DNA of 64,000 nt, from assembly GCA_019931105.1 (NCBI GenBank), contig JAIOUW010000001.1:1178001-1242000 (forward strand), read 5' to 3'. Below, in pieces: positions 43,669 through 56,200 of the stretch (position 1 is the first letter of the stretch; each line of letters begins with the position of its first letter). A model generated the notes under the pieces. It did no database searches, was not told the origin of the DNA, and saw nothing but the letters and a program-made list of their open reading frames with translations. This DNA is from Flavobacteriaceae bacterium NBU2977. Lineage in GTDB: Bacteria > Bacteroidota > Bacteroidia > Flavobacteriales > Flavobacteriaceae. The translations under genes were made by a program, and so were the position numbers.

Positions 43669-45225
43669 TTATTGTATTGCGACTTTCACCAATTGTTTCT
43701 TGGTACCCCTTTTGGCGTAGAATAGCAGGTTATCATTCTTGGTATCTACCAAAGGTGCAGAAACCATCAAAGGCAACCGCGCGTCTTTATCATCGATGAG
43801 TTTCTCAAAACTGATTTTACCGCCTTCATCCAACTGAATGGCGAAAACATTTCGATTTCGACTAAGGCCCTGCTTGAAAAGCAATCGATCACCACTCAAC
43901 AATTGAGGGTTCTCGGCAGCGGTGCTGATAAAAAAGTAGGTCTTTCCGTTTTTGCAATACGAACTATAAGAGGCATATGCCCCATCGCCCTGGGTAACCT
44001 CTGCCTTATTGATATTTCTGATCCATTCCACATCGCCCGAGGTGTTCAGTTTCGCACTGATGATGTCATTATAATGAAAGCGTTCGATCTTTACCCTACC
44101 GCCGCTAGAATTCGCCTGTACACTGGTGGTGACGAAATACTCCTCGGCATTGTAAAGTATCGATCCATCTTGGTTTACGGTCACATTTTTAAAAACGAGG
44201 TTCTTGACCTGTTTGTCGTCTTCACGCCCGAATTTATCCATCATAAACTGGCTCGAAAATGGATTGTATTTTTTGGCTTTTAAGGATAAGTCCGAAGGAT
44301 CGACCTCGAAATATGAAAGTCCGTTGTAACGATTATCTTTTCGGTCGGCATAAAACCCGAGACACAAAAGCTTATCATTGGCAAAAACAGGTTTCAACGC
44401 TTCCGAATACTTGGCGGGGTCGTCAAAAGTCTGAATTTGCGCCCCTGCCGATGATATTTTGATCATCTCGTATTGAAACTTGCGTTCACTTGTTTGAAAA
44501 CGTTTCTTTTTAAAATAGGCCTTGCCCACGATATAGGCACTCTGCAGATTTTTTGAAAAAGCGATATTCTCGAAAGAATAGTTCTTTTCTTCTACTTCGG
44601 CCGAAAAATCATGGGTGATCACTTTATTCAGGCTAGTATCGAAAAGATAGATAAAGTGTTGGTTGTTCTTTCCCTTTTTGAAATGTGTACTAATTACAAA
44701 AGCGGATTTCGCATCATCGAACAGTACTGAAGTGGTAAAACCAGATGCAAAATTACGATTGTAATAATTTCGGTCAAGAGGTTCCCTTACTTCATCTGAA
44801 CGAATCGAAAGAATTGTTTCCTGGGTGAAGTTCATATCTTCCATAGGGCTTCTATGCACCACATAATCATAGGAGAAAGTATCATAGTTATAATCCAAAA
44901 ACAGCAGATAGACTTGTCCGTTGCGCACATAGCCGTCCACAAAATTGCCGTTTTTAAGCTTATAATTGTATTCATTTACTAATTGAAGATTTTCGTCATA
45001 GGTCTCGATAAAATATCCCTTGGGGCGTAATATCATACCTGTATAGTAGGCACGCACGAGTATCGTACCGCCTTTTTCGTTATCGGAAATGGTAAGTAGA
45101 TTGGAGTATTTGTACCTATCGTTATATTTTTCTCCAATCGTATGTTTTATGGGGATTTCCTGGGCCTTTACCACAATAAAGGCAAAAACGGAAAAAAGCA
45201 GGAAAACACTTTTTTGCAAGCTCAT
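43669..45225 (-). CDS. Secreted protein of unknown function, propeller-like
   Basis: 518 residues, signal peptide ending FIVVKAQ (about 1-21). The mature protein is beta-rich with repeated YDxxLxxxxxxxYKL-like strands (FIETYDENLQLVNEYNY; IYLFDTSLNKVITHDF; FEVDPSDLSLKAKKY), suggesting a propeller or beta-helix-like fold. No catalytic motif or family recognised. It starts 21 bp after the enoyl-CoA hydratase gene and is probably co-transcribed. A 292-bp gap with TetR-like sites follows. Confidence 0.65.
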   Translation of the reverse strand: MSLQKSVFLLFSVFAFIVVKAQEIPIKHTIGEKYNDRYKYSNLLTISDNEKGGTILVRAYYTGMILRPKGYFIETYDENLQLVNEYNYKLKNGNFVDGYVRNGQVYLLFLDYNYDTFSYDYVVHRSPMEDMNFTQETILSIRSDEVREPLDRNYYNRNFASGFTTSVLFDDAKSAFVISTHFKKGKNNQHFIYLFDTSLNKVITHDFSAEVEEKNYSFENIAFSKNLQSAYIVGKAYFKKKRFQTSERKFQYEMIKISSAGAQIQTFDDPAKYSEALKPVFANDKLLCLGFYADRKDNRYNGLSYFEVDPSDLSLKAKKYNPFSSQFMMDKFGREDDKQVKNLVFKNVTVNQDGSILYNAEEYFVTTSVQANSSGGRVKIERFHYNDIISAKLNTSGDVEWIRNINKAEVTQGDGAYASYSSYCKNGKTYFFISTAAENPQLLSGDRLLFKQGLSRNRNVFAIQLDEGGKISFEKLIDDKDARLPLMVSAPLVDTKNDNLLFYAKRGTKKQLVKVAIQ

Positions 45226-45246
45226 AAGTAGGTTTTTGGGGATTTG

Positions 45247-46029
45247 CTATTTACCCGGAAAATCGGCCTTGCGTTTTTCCAAAAAGGCGGTGGTGCCCTC
45301 TCTGAAATCCGCCGTTCCAAAGCAAGTTCCGAAAGCTTCTATTTCAGATGCAAATCCGTTACTATTATTCTTAAAACCCGCATTTATCGCTTTTATTGCA
45401 TGAGCCACGGCAACAGGTGAATTGTTGCCTATTTTGGCGGCCAGTTTTTCACAGAAAGAAAGCAGTTCCTCTTGGGGTACGACATGGTTGACCAATCCTA
45501 ACCTATGGGCCTTTTGGGCATCGATCATACCAGCGGTCATAATCATCTCCATGGCATTGCCCTTTCCTACCAATTGTGGCAGACGTTGCGTGCCGCCATA
45601 TCCAGGTATAACACCAAGTGAAACTTCCGGAAGCCCCATTTTTGCATTGTCACTGGCCACCCTAAAGTGACAGGCCATGGCCAACTCAAGACCCCCTCCC
45701 AGAGCAAAGCCATTGACCGCAGCGATAACCGGCGTCGAAAGGTTCTCGACCAGGTCGAAGAGCAATTTTTGACCTTTCTTGGCCAATTTACCGCCTTCCT
45801 TTACCGAAAAATTGGCAAACTCGGCGATATCTGCACCGGCAACGAAGGCCTTTTCGCCACTTCCCGTTACGATTATGGTGCGTATCTTATTGTTGGTTTC
45901 AAGTGCCTTAAACGCATCATGCAGCTCTTGAATGGTTTCCCGGTTCAAGGCATTTAGTTTGTTAGGGCGATTTATAGTAACAATGGCCAGTCTATCCTTT
46001 TGATTGATAAGTAAATTTTTGTATTTCAT
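45247..46029 (-). CDS. Enoyl-CoA hydratase/isomerase family protein
   Basis: 260 residues. Crotonase fold: the oxyanion-hole segments AFVAGADIAEF and GFALGGGLELAMACH, and LPEVSLGVIPGYGGTQRLP with the catalytic Glu. It hydrates enoyl-CoA in fatty acid or amino acid breakdown; the specific substrate is not evident. It lies 34 bp downstream of the NtrY-like kinase gene on the same strand. Length and motifs normal. Confidence 0.93.
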   Translation of the reverse strand: MKYKNLLINQKDRLAIVTINRPNKLNALNRETIQELHDAFKALETNNKIRTIIVTGSGEKAFVAGADIAEFANFSVKEGGKLAKKGQKLLFDLVENLSTPVIAAVNGFALGGGLELAMACHFRVASDNAKMGLPEVSLGVIPGYGGTQRLPQLVGKGNAMEMIMTAGMIDAQKAHRLGLVNHVVPQEELLSFCEKLAAKIGNNSPVAVAHAIKAINAGFKNNSNGFASEIEAFGTCFGTADFREGTTAFLEKRKADFPGK

Positions 46030-46063
46030 GGTTTCAATAGTTAAAATAATGCCATACGGATTT

Positions 46064-47548
46064 CTAGTGTTCCTCTTTTTGGAACTTTACCGTAAATACG
46101 GTGCCTTTGCCCGATTGGGACGTAAAATTGATGCTTCCTTTGTATGTTTCTACAATGTTTTTCACCATTCCCAGACCAAGCCCCATACCGCTTGACTTCG
46201 TTGTGAACTTTGGCTCAAATATTTTTTCGGCAAAGTTGTCAGCAATACCGACACCGTTGTCGGCCACCGAAATTTTGACGTAATCATCTTCGGAAACGAC
46301 CGAGACCAATATTCTTGGCGATTCTACCTCAGGTACCGCCTGAATGGCATTTTTCACTAAGTTGGTCACCACCCGTATCAATTGGGTACGGTCAAGTTTC
46401 GCAATGATTTCCTCTTCTTCAGAGATAAAATGAATATACTCCTCATTGAAGATGTCAAGCGCGAGCTTCACGATCTTGACTACGTTCAGGGTCTCGTTCT
46501 GCTGGGCGGGCATTTCGGCAAAACTTGAAAATGCCGAGGCGATACTGCTCATGGTATCGATTTGTTGGATCAAGGTTTTGGAATATTCGGCAACTTTATT
46601 TTCGATATTGGGGTCTTGGGGATCGAATTTTCTTTGAAAACTTTGAACACTTAAACGCATAGGTGTCAAAGGGTTCTTTATTTCATGGGCCACCTGTTTT
46701 GCCATTTCGCGCCATGCCTGCTCGCGTTCGCTCCTGGCCAACTTTATGGCACTTAGCTCAAGTTCGTCGATCATCGCGTTATAAGAATCGATCAATTTGG
46801 CGATTTCCTCACTTGGTTCCTCGATATAGATTTTCTCGTTACGTTTGGTCAAATCGGTTTTCGACATCATATCGGATACGGTCTGCAAAGAACGCGTGAT
46901 ATATTTTGATATAAAATAGGCTAGACCTATAGCTATCAAGAGCATTAAAAAATAGACCCCGGCCAAACGGGTCAAAAACTCCCGCAATTCCTTATCATTA
47001 AAAGTATTGTCCTCAAAATAGGGCATATTGACAATGCCGATGGGCTTGAACTTACCATCGGTTATATATGAATAAGAGGATTGATACCGATCGCCGGCCG
47101 CTGATTTTTCTTCTACAAAGCGTTTTTCAACACTGCTCTGAAGATTATTCAAAATCTCGGCATCCAAACAATTTGAAATGGAGTCATTTTCAAACTTGGG
47201 CCGTGAACTTTTTATCAATTGCCCTTCAAGATCGTAGATGTTGAAATTTTTGTTATGAACATCAGCGATCTGGTAGATTTCATCCATGAAAATCAACCCT
47301 AAATTTTCGGTAGTGGGCGGGTAAGTCGTTCTGCGTATGGTATAGTCAATGCTCTGCTTTATCTGCTCCTCTTTTCGCTCGAGCCGATCTTCATGATAAT
47401 CCCTCAATTGTTCGCGATATTGATATACTGCAATTGCCGATATCAATACCGAAGATATCAATACCAATAATATCATGGCAAAGAATATGCGAAACCGTAA
47501 CGATAATTTTTTGAACAACGAAAAGGATTTTACACTCAAAGGTAGCAA
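46064..47548 (-). CDS. NtrY-like sensor histidine kinase
   Basis: 494 residues. Two membrane helices (about 22-44 and 188-208) bracket a periplasmic sensor region of some 140 residues; then HAMP (YITRSLQTVSDMM), a kinase domain with QVAHEIKNPLTPM (phospho-His; the NPLTP form is NtrY-like) and an ATPase with ISVADNGVGI and GMGLGLGMVKNIV. No response regulator is encoded beside it. Start is a non-ATG codon (TTG 47548, or TTG 47539). Downstream of hemJ and upstream of the hydratase gene. Confidence 0.9.
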   Translation of the reverse strand: MLPLSVKSFSLFKKLSLRFRIFFAMILLVLISSVLISAIAVYQYREQLRDYHEDRLERKEEQIKQSIDYTIRRTTYPPTTENLGLIFMDEIYQIADVHNKNFNIYDLEGQLIKSSRPKFENDSISNCLDAEILNNLQSSVEKRFVEEKSAAGDRYQSSYSYITDGKFKPIGIVNMPYFEDNTFNDKELREFLTRLAGVYFLMLLIAIGLAYFISKYITRSLQTVSDMMSKTDLTKRNEKIYIEEPSEEIAKLIDSYNAMIDELELSAIKLARSEREQAWREMAKQVAHEIKNPLTPMRLSVQSFQRKFDPQDPNIENKVAEYSKTLIQQIDTMSSIASAFSSFAEMPAQQNETLNVVKIVKLALDIFNEEYIHFISEEEEIIAKLDRTQLIRVVTNLVKNAIQAVPEVESPRILVSVVSEDDYVKISVADNGVGIADNFAEKIFEPKFTTKSSGMGLGLGMVKNIVETYKGSINFTSQSGKGTVFTVKFQKEEH

Positions 47549-47624
47549 ATATCAGGCCACCCTGACCATATAATATAATGCTGCAGCTGCCAATCGGCCC
47601 AAGAATTCGAGTGGTCTAGTTCTT

Positions 47625-48215
47625 TCATTTTTCCGGGTTTTTTTCCCGAAAGCGTTTGTAGAGTCTAATCCCCAACATGAGTAGAATGCCCAATATTATG
47701 ATTCCGACAACGCCGAAAATCCAGCTTATGGCACTTTTCAATATCACCAAAAATACGATGGCAAAAAGAGCGATCGTCGCCACCTCGTTCCAAATGCGCA
47801 TATAGTTCGACGTATATCTAACCTCATTTCGTTGCAATTGATTGAAAATCAAATGATTTCTAATATGGTAAAGAATCAGTAAGGCAACAAAGGCCAATTT
47901 TACGTGCATCCAGGGCTGTTGTAAAAAAGCAGGTTGCAAAAACAGCAGCCAAATGGCAAATAAGGTGCATAAAATAGCTGATGGCCATGTTATGATATAC
48001 CAAAGCCTTCTGGCCATTAGTTTCAATTGTTCGGTCAATATATCCTTTTCAGGGGCGGGCTTTTGCGCTGCCTCTATATGATAGATAAAAAGCCGTGGAA
48101 TGTAGAAAAGCCCGGCAAACCAAGTTACCACGAAAATGAGATGCAAGGCTTTGATGTAGTTATAATACTCGACCAAGGTAGTTTTTGGATTTAATATTCG
48201 ACCGAAATCGAACAA
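47625..48215 (-). CDS. hemJ: HemJ-type protoporphyrinogen IX oxidase
   Basis: About 183-196 residues; the longest frame starts at TTG 48215, but family members begin near YNYIKALHL, so TTG 48176 is more likely. Four or five membrane helices. Seen: IKALHLIFVVTWFAGLFYIP with the conserved His, then YHIRNHLIFN. HemJ oxidises protoporphyrinogen IX in haem synthesis, bound to the inner membrane. Flavobacteriia commonly keep it next to ferrochelatase; here hemH is 14.7 kb away. Confidence 0.87.
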   Translation of the reverse strand: MFDFGRILNPKTTLVEYYNYIKALHLIFVVTWFAGLFYIPRLFIYHIEAAQKPAPEKDILTEQLKLMARRLWYIITWPSAILCTLFAIWLLFLQPAFLQQPWMHVKLAFVALLILYHIRNHLIFNQLQRNEVRYTSNYMRIWNEVATIALFAIVFLVILKSAISWIFGVVGIIILGILLMLGIRLYKRFREKNPEK

Positions 48216-48304
48216 TGCGTCGACAAGCTCGGCATGACAGTTAAGGCTAATTTTAAATTACAAAGTTACAAAACCTGAAATCCCAAACTCCAACTTGAAA
48301 TCTT

Positions 48305-51300
48305 TTAAAGACGTAAGGCACCGATACCGGCTTCCCAAAGTTTTTTATTGAAGTTCGGAATGGCCATATTCATGAGTTGCCCACCCTCTTTTTGCAAAAT
48401 GTTCCATTGGGCATCCAATTCGGCCTTACGGTCTTTTGAGGGTTGGTTGACTCTTGGAATACCGCTATCGGTAGCGTTGATCAAGAACAAATACTCTGCC
48501 GTGAACTTGTTTTGAAAGTTCTCTACGTCGTCGTAGGCCTTTGACTTGCGCTGAATCATTTTTTGGTCCCATACATCAATTTCATTGGCCAGTTTTTTGC
48601 CTTCCGATCGCAAACCTTCGTCCTCGATATCTTCCAATAACTTCGCTAGCTGCTCCCTTGCCTTGAACAGTGAATTGACCATATCGTGCATTTTGGTCAG
48701 CTTGCGTTCCATATCGTACATTATCGTATGGTATTCTTCGTATTGGGCCGCCGTTGTGCCAAAAGTAGGCATGGGAACGATCTTACCCTCAGTACTTACC
48801 GTTTTTCCATCGACTTTAAGATTAAAGGTGTATTCGCCCGGCGGTGCCTTGTGGCCCCTGAAATTGGCTTCGATATACACATCGGGAATACCGGGCATAA
48901 TGGGGTATTTCATGTCCCAGATAAAGCGGTTCAATCCTTCTTTTTTTGAAAGCACTGGAGCCGGTGGGGCACCGCCCCCATTATGTTTTTTGTAGTTTTT
49001 ATCCTTTTCAGACGAAAAACTACGTACCAAATTGCCCTTTGCATCTAAAACATCCATGGAAATCGCCATGGAATCTTTGAGCTTGGGGAGGTTGTAGTAC
49101 AGCACCATACCGTTCGCCGGATTTACCCCTTCAAAAGCATTCGTGCCATCAAATTCATCTGAATCACCGCTCAATGGGCTGCCCCACGAACCATTAACGG
49201 CATTGCCCGCAGCGAATAGGTGAACATCCTTTTCCGAGGGATCGTATTGACCTAGTATCGATAGATCGTCCAAAACCCAAAACGAGCGCCCCGAAGTCGC
49301 GACTACGAGATTATCCTGATGCACTTTTAAATCGGTTATCGGTGTCTTGGGAAGATTGAGTTGAAAAGATTCCCACGTTTTTCCTCCGTTCCAAGAAATA
49401 TATATCCCTTTTTCCGTGCCGGCATACAACAAATCCTTTCTGTGCTGATCTTCACGAACGACACGGGTAAAGGCACCATAGGGAATTCCTGAACTAATGT
49501 TCGTCCATGTTTTGCCGTAATCCGATGACTTGTATAAGGCAGGAGTGTAGTCGTTGAACTTATATTTGGTCGTCGCCACATACACCGTGGCTGGATCGTG
49601 TGGTGACACTTCTATTGCATTCACCAAAGTTTCCCCAAGATTTTTCGGAGTAATATTCTGCCAAGAAAGGCCCCCATCTTTGGTAATATGTACATAACCA
49701 TCATCACTACCCGTATAGAAAACACCTTTTTCATGTGGCGACTCGATCATATAGGCAATGGTCCCATAATTCTCGGCACCAACGGCTTCATTGGTATAAG
49801 GCCCGCCTCCTTTACCTTGCTTGGCATCGATATTACGGGTAAGGTCGGGCGAGATTTCTTCCCAGGTTAAGCCCATATCTCGGGTTCGCAAGACAAGCTG
49901 TGCGCAATGGTAAAACGTGCCCGGTTCATGTTTCGACCCAATGATCGGCGCGTTCCAGTTGTATAGGTATTTCATATCGCGGGCATCTCTTCCCAAATAC
50001 TGTATGGGTGCCGCCATGATCTGTGTCGATGCTTTTGAATGCGTATCAAGTACTTCGATGGTCCCTAGGTAACTTCCTCCCAGAACATATCTGGGGTCAT
50101 CGGGGTCAAAGGCCAAGAAGGCACTTTCTCCCCCTGCAGAATCGCTCCAGTCCGAAAGTGATATGCCACTGCTTCCAGGTGAGAAACTGGCAATCTTTAC
50201 CGAACTATTGTCTTGCTGCCCTCCGTAAACGTTATAAGGAAAAAGATTGTCCACGCTAATACGATAAAATTGTGCGGTCGGCATATTGTTTTGGGTAGAC
50301 CATGTTTTTCCGTTGTCAAAACTAATAGCAGCTCCGCCATCATCGGCCACAACCATATTGTCCGAATCTTCCGGATTGATCCAAAGGTCGTGGTAGTCGC
50401 CATGAGTACCAGTAATCAGCTCCCAGGTCTTGCCCCCATCGATGGAGCGCAGTGCGGGAGCGCTCAGCACATAAACCGTATTCTCATTGTTCGGATCGGC
50501 AAAAACCTCGATATAATACCACGCGCGTTGCACCAAACGATTATCGCCACTAACCATATTCCACGATTTGCCCGCATCATCTGAAACAAAAAGACCGCCC
50601 TTATCGGCATTACTGTCACTTTCTATGAGTGCATATACCTTGCTCGAATTCGCTGGGCTCACGGCTATAGCCATTTTGCCCTTCTCCTCCGGTAGGCCTT
50701 TGTGGATTTTTTCCCAGGTCTCGCCGCCATCGACCGACTTATAGAGTCCGCTGCCTTCGCCACCACTTATTACCATATTCGGTTTACGCTGATGGTGCCA
50801 CATGGCAGCGTATATTATATCGGGAGCGTTCATATCGATGGATAATTCTGAGCAGCCCGTAAGTTCGTTGACGAACAGTACTTTTTTCCAGGTTTCTCCG
50901 CCATCACTAGATTTATAAATACCACGATCTTCCGTTGGGCCGTAAATCGCCCCCTGAGCGGCCACATAAACGATATCGGGGTTTTTAGGGTGGATGACGA
51001 TCCTTGAAATCTGCTGTGTATTTTCAAGTCCCATTTTTTTCCAGGTCTTGCCCGAGTCGGTAGATTTATAGACACCGTCCCCATAGGAAGTCATAACCCC
51101 CCTTGGTGCATGTTCTCCCATACCGCAATACACGATATTAGGGTCGGATACCGAAACGGCCACCGCACCGACCGAACCCATTTCAAAAAAACCGTCGGAA
51201 ATGTTGTCCCATCGTTGTCCTGCGTCGGTCGTCTTCCATAATCCTCCCCCTGTAGTACCCATATAATAGGTCAAGGGGTCGCCGACCACGCCGGCCGCAC

Positions 51301-51427
51301 ACACCGACCTCCCTCCACGAAAGGGGCCGATATTACGATATTTTAAAGGTTTGAAATAGTCTTCGGCCGTTTGCGAAAAGACCGAAATCGTAAACAAGGC
51401 CATTAAAAATGGAAGTGATTTTTTCAT
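48305..51427 (-). CDS. Asp-box propeller protein (VPS10/sortilin-like), copy 1
   Basis: 1040 residues from ATG 51427 (an upstream in-frame ATG at 51538 overlaps the sulfatase and lacks a signal). Signal peptide ending ISVFSQ. Residues about 20-720 form a large beta-propeller with about eleven Asp boxes of the SxDxGxTW type, such as [27 protein letters not shown] and [11 protein letters not shown]-terminal module holds [14 protein letters not shown] and helices. Databases often label these as glycosyl hydrolase or sortilin-like; no sialidase catalytic residues are seen, so a binding role is as likely. Same strand as the sulfatase and copy 2. Confidence 0.85.
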   Translation of the reverse strand: MKKSLPFLMALFTISVFSQTAEDYFKPLKYRNIGPFRGGRSVCAAGVVGDPLTYYMGTTGGGLWKTTDAGQRWDNISDGFFEMGSVGAVAVSVSDPNIVYCGMGEHAPRGVMTSYGDGVYKSTDSGKTWKKMGLENTQQISRIVIHPKNPDIVYVAAQGAIYGPTEDRGIYKSSDGGETWKKVLFVNELTGCSELSIDMNAPDIIYAAMWHHQRKPNMVISGGEGSGLYKSVDGGETWEKIHKGLPEEKGKMAIAVSPANSSKVYALIESDSNADKGGLFVSDDAGKSWNMVSGDNRLVQRAWYYIEVFADPNNENTVYVLSAPALRSIDGGKTWELITGTHGDYHDLWINPEDSDNMVVADDGGAAISFDNGKTWSTQNNMPTAQFYRISVDNLFPYNVYGGQQDNSSVKIASFSPGSSGISLSDWSDSAGGESAFLAFDPDDPRYVLGGSYLGTIEVLDTHSKASTQIMAAPIQYLGRDARDMKYLYNWNAPIIGSKHEPGTFYHCAQLVLRTRDMGLTWEEISPDLTRNIDAKQGKGGGPYTNEAVGAENYGTIAYMIESPHEKGVFYTGSDDGYVHITKDGGLSWQNITPKNLGETLVNAIEVSPHDPATVYVATTKYKFNDYTPALYKSSDYGKTWTNISSGIPYGAFTRVVREDQHRKDLLYAGTEKGIYISWNGGKTWESFQLNLPKTPITDLKVHQDNLVVATSGRSFWVLDDLSILGQYDPSEKDVHLFAAGNAVNGSWGSPLSGDSDEFDGTNAFEGVNPANGMVLYYNLPKLKDSMAISMDVLDAKGNLVRSFSSEKDKNYKKHNGGGAPPAPVLSKKEGLNRFIWDMKYPIMPGIPDVYIEANFRGHKAPPGEYTFNLKVDGKTVSTEGKIVPMPTFGTTAAQYEEYHTIMYDMERKLTKMHDMVNSLFKAREQLAKLLEDIEDEGLRSEGKKLANEIDVWDQKMIQRKSKAYDDVENFQNKFTAEYLFLINATDSGIPRVNQPSKDRKAELDAQWNILQKEGGQLMNMAIPNFNKKLWEAGIGALRL

Positions 51428-51464
51428 TAGGATATTTGGTTTAATGCATGTTGTTATCACATTT

Positions 51465-53243
51465 TCAATCGGAAATTCGTTCCATCTCGACCCAAAAAGG
51501 AAAAATTCTTTTTGAATCGGAAACATAGAAAGGCACAAGGTCGCATGTCATGCTCGCCAAGGAAACATTTTTCATTTCCAAGAAATCGATTCCTGTTCGG
51601 TCATTTTCAAACTGGTTGATGGTCGTTCCGGTTTCGAGAAACATTTTACCCTTTTCGGCCAGAGGTTCTATAAACTTGAACTTGATGTTATAGTGCCCTT
51701 GATCGATCTGTACGGCCCATTTGCCATATATTTCTTCTTGGGCCCAAATGCCACGCTCGCCACCTGCATCGTTTCGATTCAAGAACACAGGATTCTCATG
51801 CTCGGTCCCGATATGGATGCGCGGTGGGTCAATCAAATTCTTGGAAGTCGTTAATTCTTTATAGTGAGTTTCCATTTCGGCCATCAAACTCGATGCGATG
51901 TTCACATTTTCGGCAACAATATTTTGTTGTTCGTAAGGATCTTTGTGCACATCAAAAAGTTCGAAGTCCTCGGGTTTTGCATTATAATTCGTATGCCCTA
52001 CAAGCTTATAATTGCCTTTTTGTAGCGATATATTATAATATTTTTCAGGATAATGTCTCGTCCAATATGAAAAAAAAGGCCTTTCAGACCAAGTCTCGTT
52101 TTTACCGATCAATAACGGCACAAGGCTTCTACCATCGATTTTTCGATCTAGTGGCATTTTTATTTTACAAATTTCGGCCAAGGTAGGTAGTATGTCGATA
52201 TGGGCAGTCAAAGGCTCAATGTCACGCTTGCCCTTGATGAGTTTTGGATATTGCAGAAAAAACGGTACGCGAGTGCCGCCGCGGTAAACACTGCCTTTTC
52301 GACCGCGCATACCCGCCACATACCTCATTTGTTGGGGGCCATTGTCGGTCATGAAAATAACCAGTGTATTATCGGCTATACGTAGTTCTTTCAGTTTGTC
52401 GAGCAGCTTACCCACATTGTCATCGATATTACTGACCATGGCATATACCTTTCTAGCATCTTCCTTGTTTTTTTCGCTCATTTCGACAAAGGGCCTTCCA
52501 TCGTCGAAACCAATGGCGGGGTCGATACCTTTGTACATATTGTAGTACTTCTCGGGTACCTGAAGCGGTGTATGTGGCGCATTGAACGAGAGATAGCAAA
52601 AAAATGGTGCGTTTTTATTCTCAGTAATGAATTTCATCGCTTCATTTGCGAATATGTCACTGCAATACCCTTGATATGGTTCTTGTTTTCCGTTGTGCCA
52701 TAGCACGGGGTCAAAATAACTGCTATCACCCTTAAACCAAGTCGTGAAATCACCTACCTGCCCCATACCCCCAGAGAGATGGATGACCGATTCATCGAAG
52801 CCCTGGTCATTGGGCCTTGAAGGATAGCTGTCACCCAAATGCCATTTTCCAAAAATACCTGTACGGTAATCGGCTTGCTTTAACAATTCGGCTATAGTCA
52901 CTTCTGTGGATGCCATGATGGCACCACCATTGTAAGTATCCCTTATTCCGGTGCGTAGCGAATAACGCCCGGTCATCAAGCTAGAACGGGTAGGGGCACA
53001 GACCGGTGATACATGAAAATTATTGAAACGAACACCGGCTTTGGCGAAAGCGTCAATATTCGGAGTTTTTATATGGGGATTACCGGTAATGCCGAGATCA
53101 CCATAACCTTGATCATCGGTTATTATAATGATTATGTTCGGTCGTTCTACCTGCTGTGCAAAGACGGCAAGAACGTACACTAGCGCAAAAAAGGTCAAAA
53201 CGATATTGCGCGTATTTTTTTTGTTTTGAATCCTTTTTTTCAT
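51465..53243 (-). CDS. S1-family sulfatase
   Basis: 592 residues from ATG 53243. Signal peptide ending VFAQQ. Catalytic motif [13 protein letters not shown] with Cys82 (CxPxR), the residue to be made formylglycine, and the metal-binding Asp pair ITDDQG (43-44). Other marks: [10 protein letters not shown] and MTDNGPQQ. S1 sulfatases remove sulfate from sulfated glycans and act in the periplasm. The C-terminal beta-rich region is as in arylsulfatase A-like members. No maturase is in the window. Flanked by the two propeller genes, 37 bp and 39 bp away. Confidence 0.92.
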   Translation of the reverse strand: MKKRIQNKKNTRNIVLTFFALVYVLAVFAQQVERPNIIIIITDDQGYGDLGITGNPHIKTPNIDAFAKAGVRFNNFHVSPVCAPTRSSLMTGRYSLRTGIRDTYNGGAIMASTEVTIAELLKQADYRTGIFGKWHLGDSYPSRPNDQGFDESVIHLSGGMGQVGDFTTWFKGDSSYFDPVLWHNGKQEPYQGYCSDIFANEAMKFITENKNAPFFCYLSFNAPHTPLQVPEKYYNMYKGIDPAIGFDDGRPFVEMSEKNKEDARKVYAMVSNIDDNVGKLLDKLKELRIADNTLVIFMTDNGPQQMRYVAGMRGRKGSVYRGGTRVPFFLQYPKLIKGKRDIEPLTAHIDILPTLAEICKIKMPLDRKIDGRSLVPLLIGKNETWSERPFFSYWTRHYPEKYYNISLQKGNYKLVGHTNYNAKPEDFELFDVHKDPYEQQNIVAENVNIASSLMAEMETHYKELTTSKNLIDPPRIHIGTEHENPVFLNRNDAGGERGIWAQEEIYGKWAVQIDQGHYNIKFKFIEPLAEKGKMFLETGTTINQFENDRTGIDFLEMKNVSLASMTCDLVPFYVSDSKRIFPFWVEMERISD

Positions 53244-53282
53244 GGCCCTACATTGCACAGACTATACTCCGATATTGTTAAT

Positions 53283-56200
53283 TCAATCTTCGATGGATAG
53301 ATATTTTAACTTCAAACTATTGAACGCCTCATTGAAAGCGCCGATTTCTTGATCTACCAGCTCGTCGAAAGATATTAACTGTGCATTTATTTTTGAGGTC
53401 AGTTCGTCTTTGACGGCAATATCTTGCGCCGTAGGCGGAAAATCATCCAAAGCAACCAAACTGTTCAGATGTCCTATTTTATTGGTCAATCGAATCGGAA
53501 AATTCAATGGGTCTTGCCCACTTCGATTCTTGGTCTGATACAGGGCCTTTTCGACCTCACTGAATTTATCCTTCATCTTTTTGGCCTTCTCGACAAGATC
53601 TTTCGTACGGTCGTCACCCTTATACTGTTCGGTAAAGGCATCGAGCTGATCGTTGATCTTACGGATTTTTTTGATGGACTGGTGTGCCTTGTCGACCGTG
53701 GCATTTACCTCGGTAACGAAATCGTATTGTTTCTGCATATCTTCGACGGTCGCTTCTGCCCGCGGATCAGGAACAATCTTGAATTCTTGGGTCTGGTCCG
53801 TTCCGTTAACGTTGAGAGAAACCTTATAACTACCGGGAACTGCTTTGGCGCCATTAAAATTGGCCCACCAGAATATCATCCCGGGAAGTTTTTCGGCTCC
53901 TTTGCCACGTGTGTCCCAGACATGGGTGTTACCGCCTTTTTTAACCTCTAGCTTTTTGTCCTTGTCTTTTGACGCATTACTGAAAGAGCTCAAAGTATCG
54001 CCTTTCATATTGAAATAAGTAAGGCTGATACTATCTTTTTCAGAAAGATCTTTAAGGTAAAAATGGGTCACTACACCGTTCGGGGGATTTTGTCCTTCGG
54101 TCTTCGATGGCGTCTTTCGGGCATCTCCTTTTGTACGATAGGCATCCTTGGGTTTATACAAAATAGCATGGGCATTTTGATTCGCCTTATCAGCTTGATG
54201 AATTACGGAAAGGTCATCGATCATCCAAAGACTTCGTCCTTGGGTAGCTACTATCAAACTATTCTCCTTGATTGTCAAATCGGTTATGGGCACTATCGGA
54301 AGGTTCATCTGAAACGGACCCCAACTAGCTCCGTCATCGAACGAAATATACATTCCGGTTTCGGTACCTGCATAGAGTAAGCCCTTTTGCTGTGGGTCTT
54401 CACGAACGACACGGGTAAAATGTTCCGATGGTATACCGTTCGTTATTTTTTTCCATGTCTTTCCGTAATCGGTCGTTTTGTACAAATAGGGCTGAAAGTC
54501 GCCCAACTTATATCGGGTAGCCGCCACATAGCAAGTGCCCTCGTCAAAGGCGGATGGTTCGATGCTGTTGACCATGTTCCATTCGGGCATGATATCAGGA
54601 GTCACATTGTTCCAGGTTTGCCCACCATCTTGGGTCACATGGATCAACCCATCATCACTACCGACCCAAATCAATCCTTCTTTCAACGGACTCTCATTGG
54701 CCGCAAAAATAGTACAGTAATATTCCACACCGGTATTATCCTGTGTAATCGGCCCTCCACTTGACACCAACTTATCGGGGTCGTTGCGCGTAAGGTCGTC
54801 ACTTAAAAGTTTCCAGCTTTGTCCTTCATTTGTCGAAAGGTGTACATGGTTCGAAAAGGTGTACAGTTTTTTTGGGTCGTGCTTACTGAACATAATGGGA
54901 AAATTCCATTGAAAGCGGTATTTCATACCTTCGGCACCATAACCCATTGGATTGTCGGGCCACACATTGATCCCACGCACGGTACCCGTTTTATGGTTGA
55001 CACGGGTCAAAAATCCTCCATAGCTTCCACCATAAACAATGTCGTTATTGTTAGGGTCTACGGCAATATGCGCCGATTCTCCGCCGGCCGTCTCTTCCCA
55101 ATCGTCCTCACTGATTCCAAAGCCATCACTGCGATGATTGATCCTAATGGTAGAGTTGTCTTGCTGGGCCACATAAATTCTATAAGGTGTGGCATTATCA
55201 GTGGTAACCCGGTAAAACTGTGCGGTAGGTTGATTGTAGTAGGTGCTCCACGTTTCGCCCCCGTCATACGAAATCTGCGCACCCCCATCATCTCCGATAA
55301 TCATCCTTTTCCCATTCTCGGGAGCGATCCAAAGATCGTGATGGTCACCGTGCGGGGCATTGAACGTGTTGAAGGTATTGCCGCCATCTGTGGACTTGTG
55401 ATAGTTCACGTTCAGAACGTACACCACATTCTCGTCTTCGGTATCGGCGTACACGCGGGTATAATACCAAGCCCTTTGGCGTAATTTTCTTTCGCTATTG
55501 ACCTGTGTCCATTTTTTGCCACCATCGTCACTGCGATACAATCCTCCTTTTTCCTTATTCTCGACGATTGCCCAAACACGTTCTGAATTCTTGGGCGATA
55601 CGGTGACCCCAATGATGCCCAAGGTATCTTTTGGGAAACCCTCGTTCTTTGAAATCTCCTTCCAGGTCTCACCGCTATCCGTACTTTTCCATAGGGCACT
55701 TCCGTCTCCGCCGCTACTTAAACTATATGGCGTACGTTTGGCACGCCATGAAGAGGCATAAATGATTCTAGGGTTGTTCGGATCCAAGACTAGATCGACA
55801 AAACCCGATTGGTCATTGACGAATAATTTTTTCGACCATGTCTGGCCTCCATCGGTACTTTTATAAATGCCCCGGTCATCGGTAGGTTTGTAGATGTTGC
55901 CCAAAACCGCTGCATAAACGATATTGTGGTCCTTCGGATGGATTCGGATACGTGGCACATGACGGCTATTCTTCAACCCGGCCGAGGTCCATGTCTTTCC
56001 GGCATCCTCGGTTCTCCAGATTCCATACCCCGAGGATACATTTCCCCGAAGTGTTTTTTCGCCTCCCCCGACATAAATGACGTTAGGGTCACTTTGGGCG
56101 ACCTCAACGGCGCCGATACTTCCACCGAAATAGCCATCGGAAATATTTTCCCAAGTTCGGCCTCCATCGGTCGTTTTCCATACGCCACCGCCAGTAGCCC

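Noticed and set aside
54819-55484. A 221-codon plus-strand frame opposite the second propeller gene
   Set aside because: It is the antisense of Asp-box repeats; the other strand encodes a clear, full-length protein.
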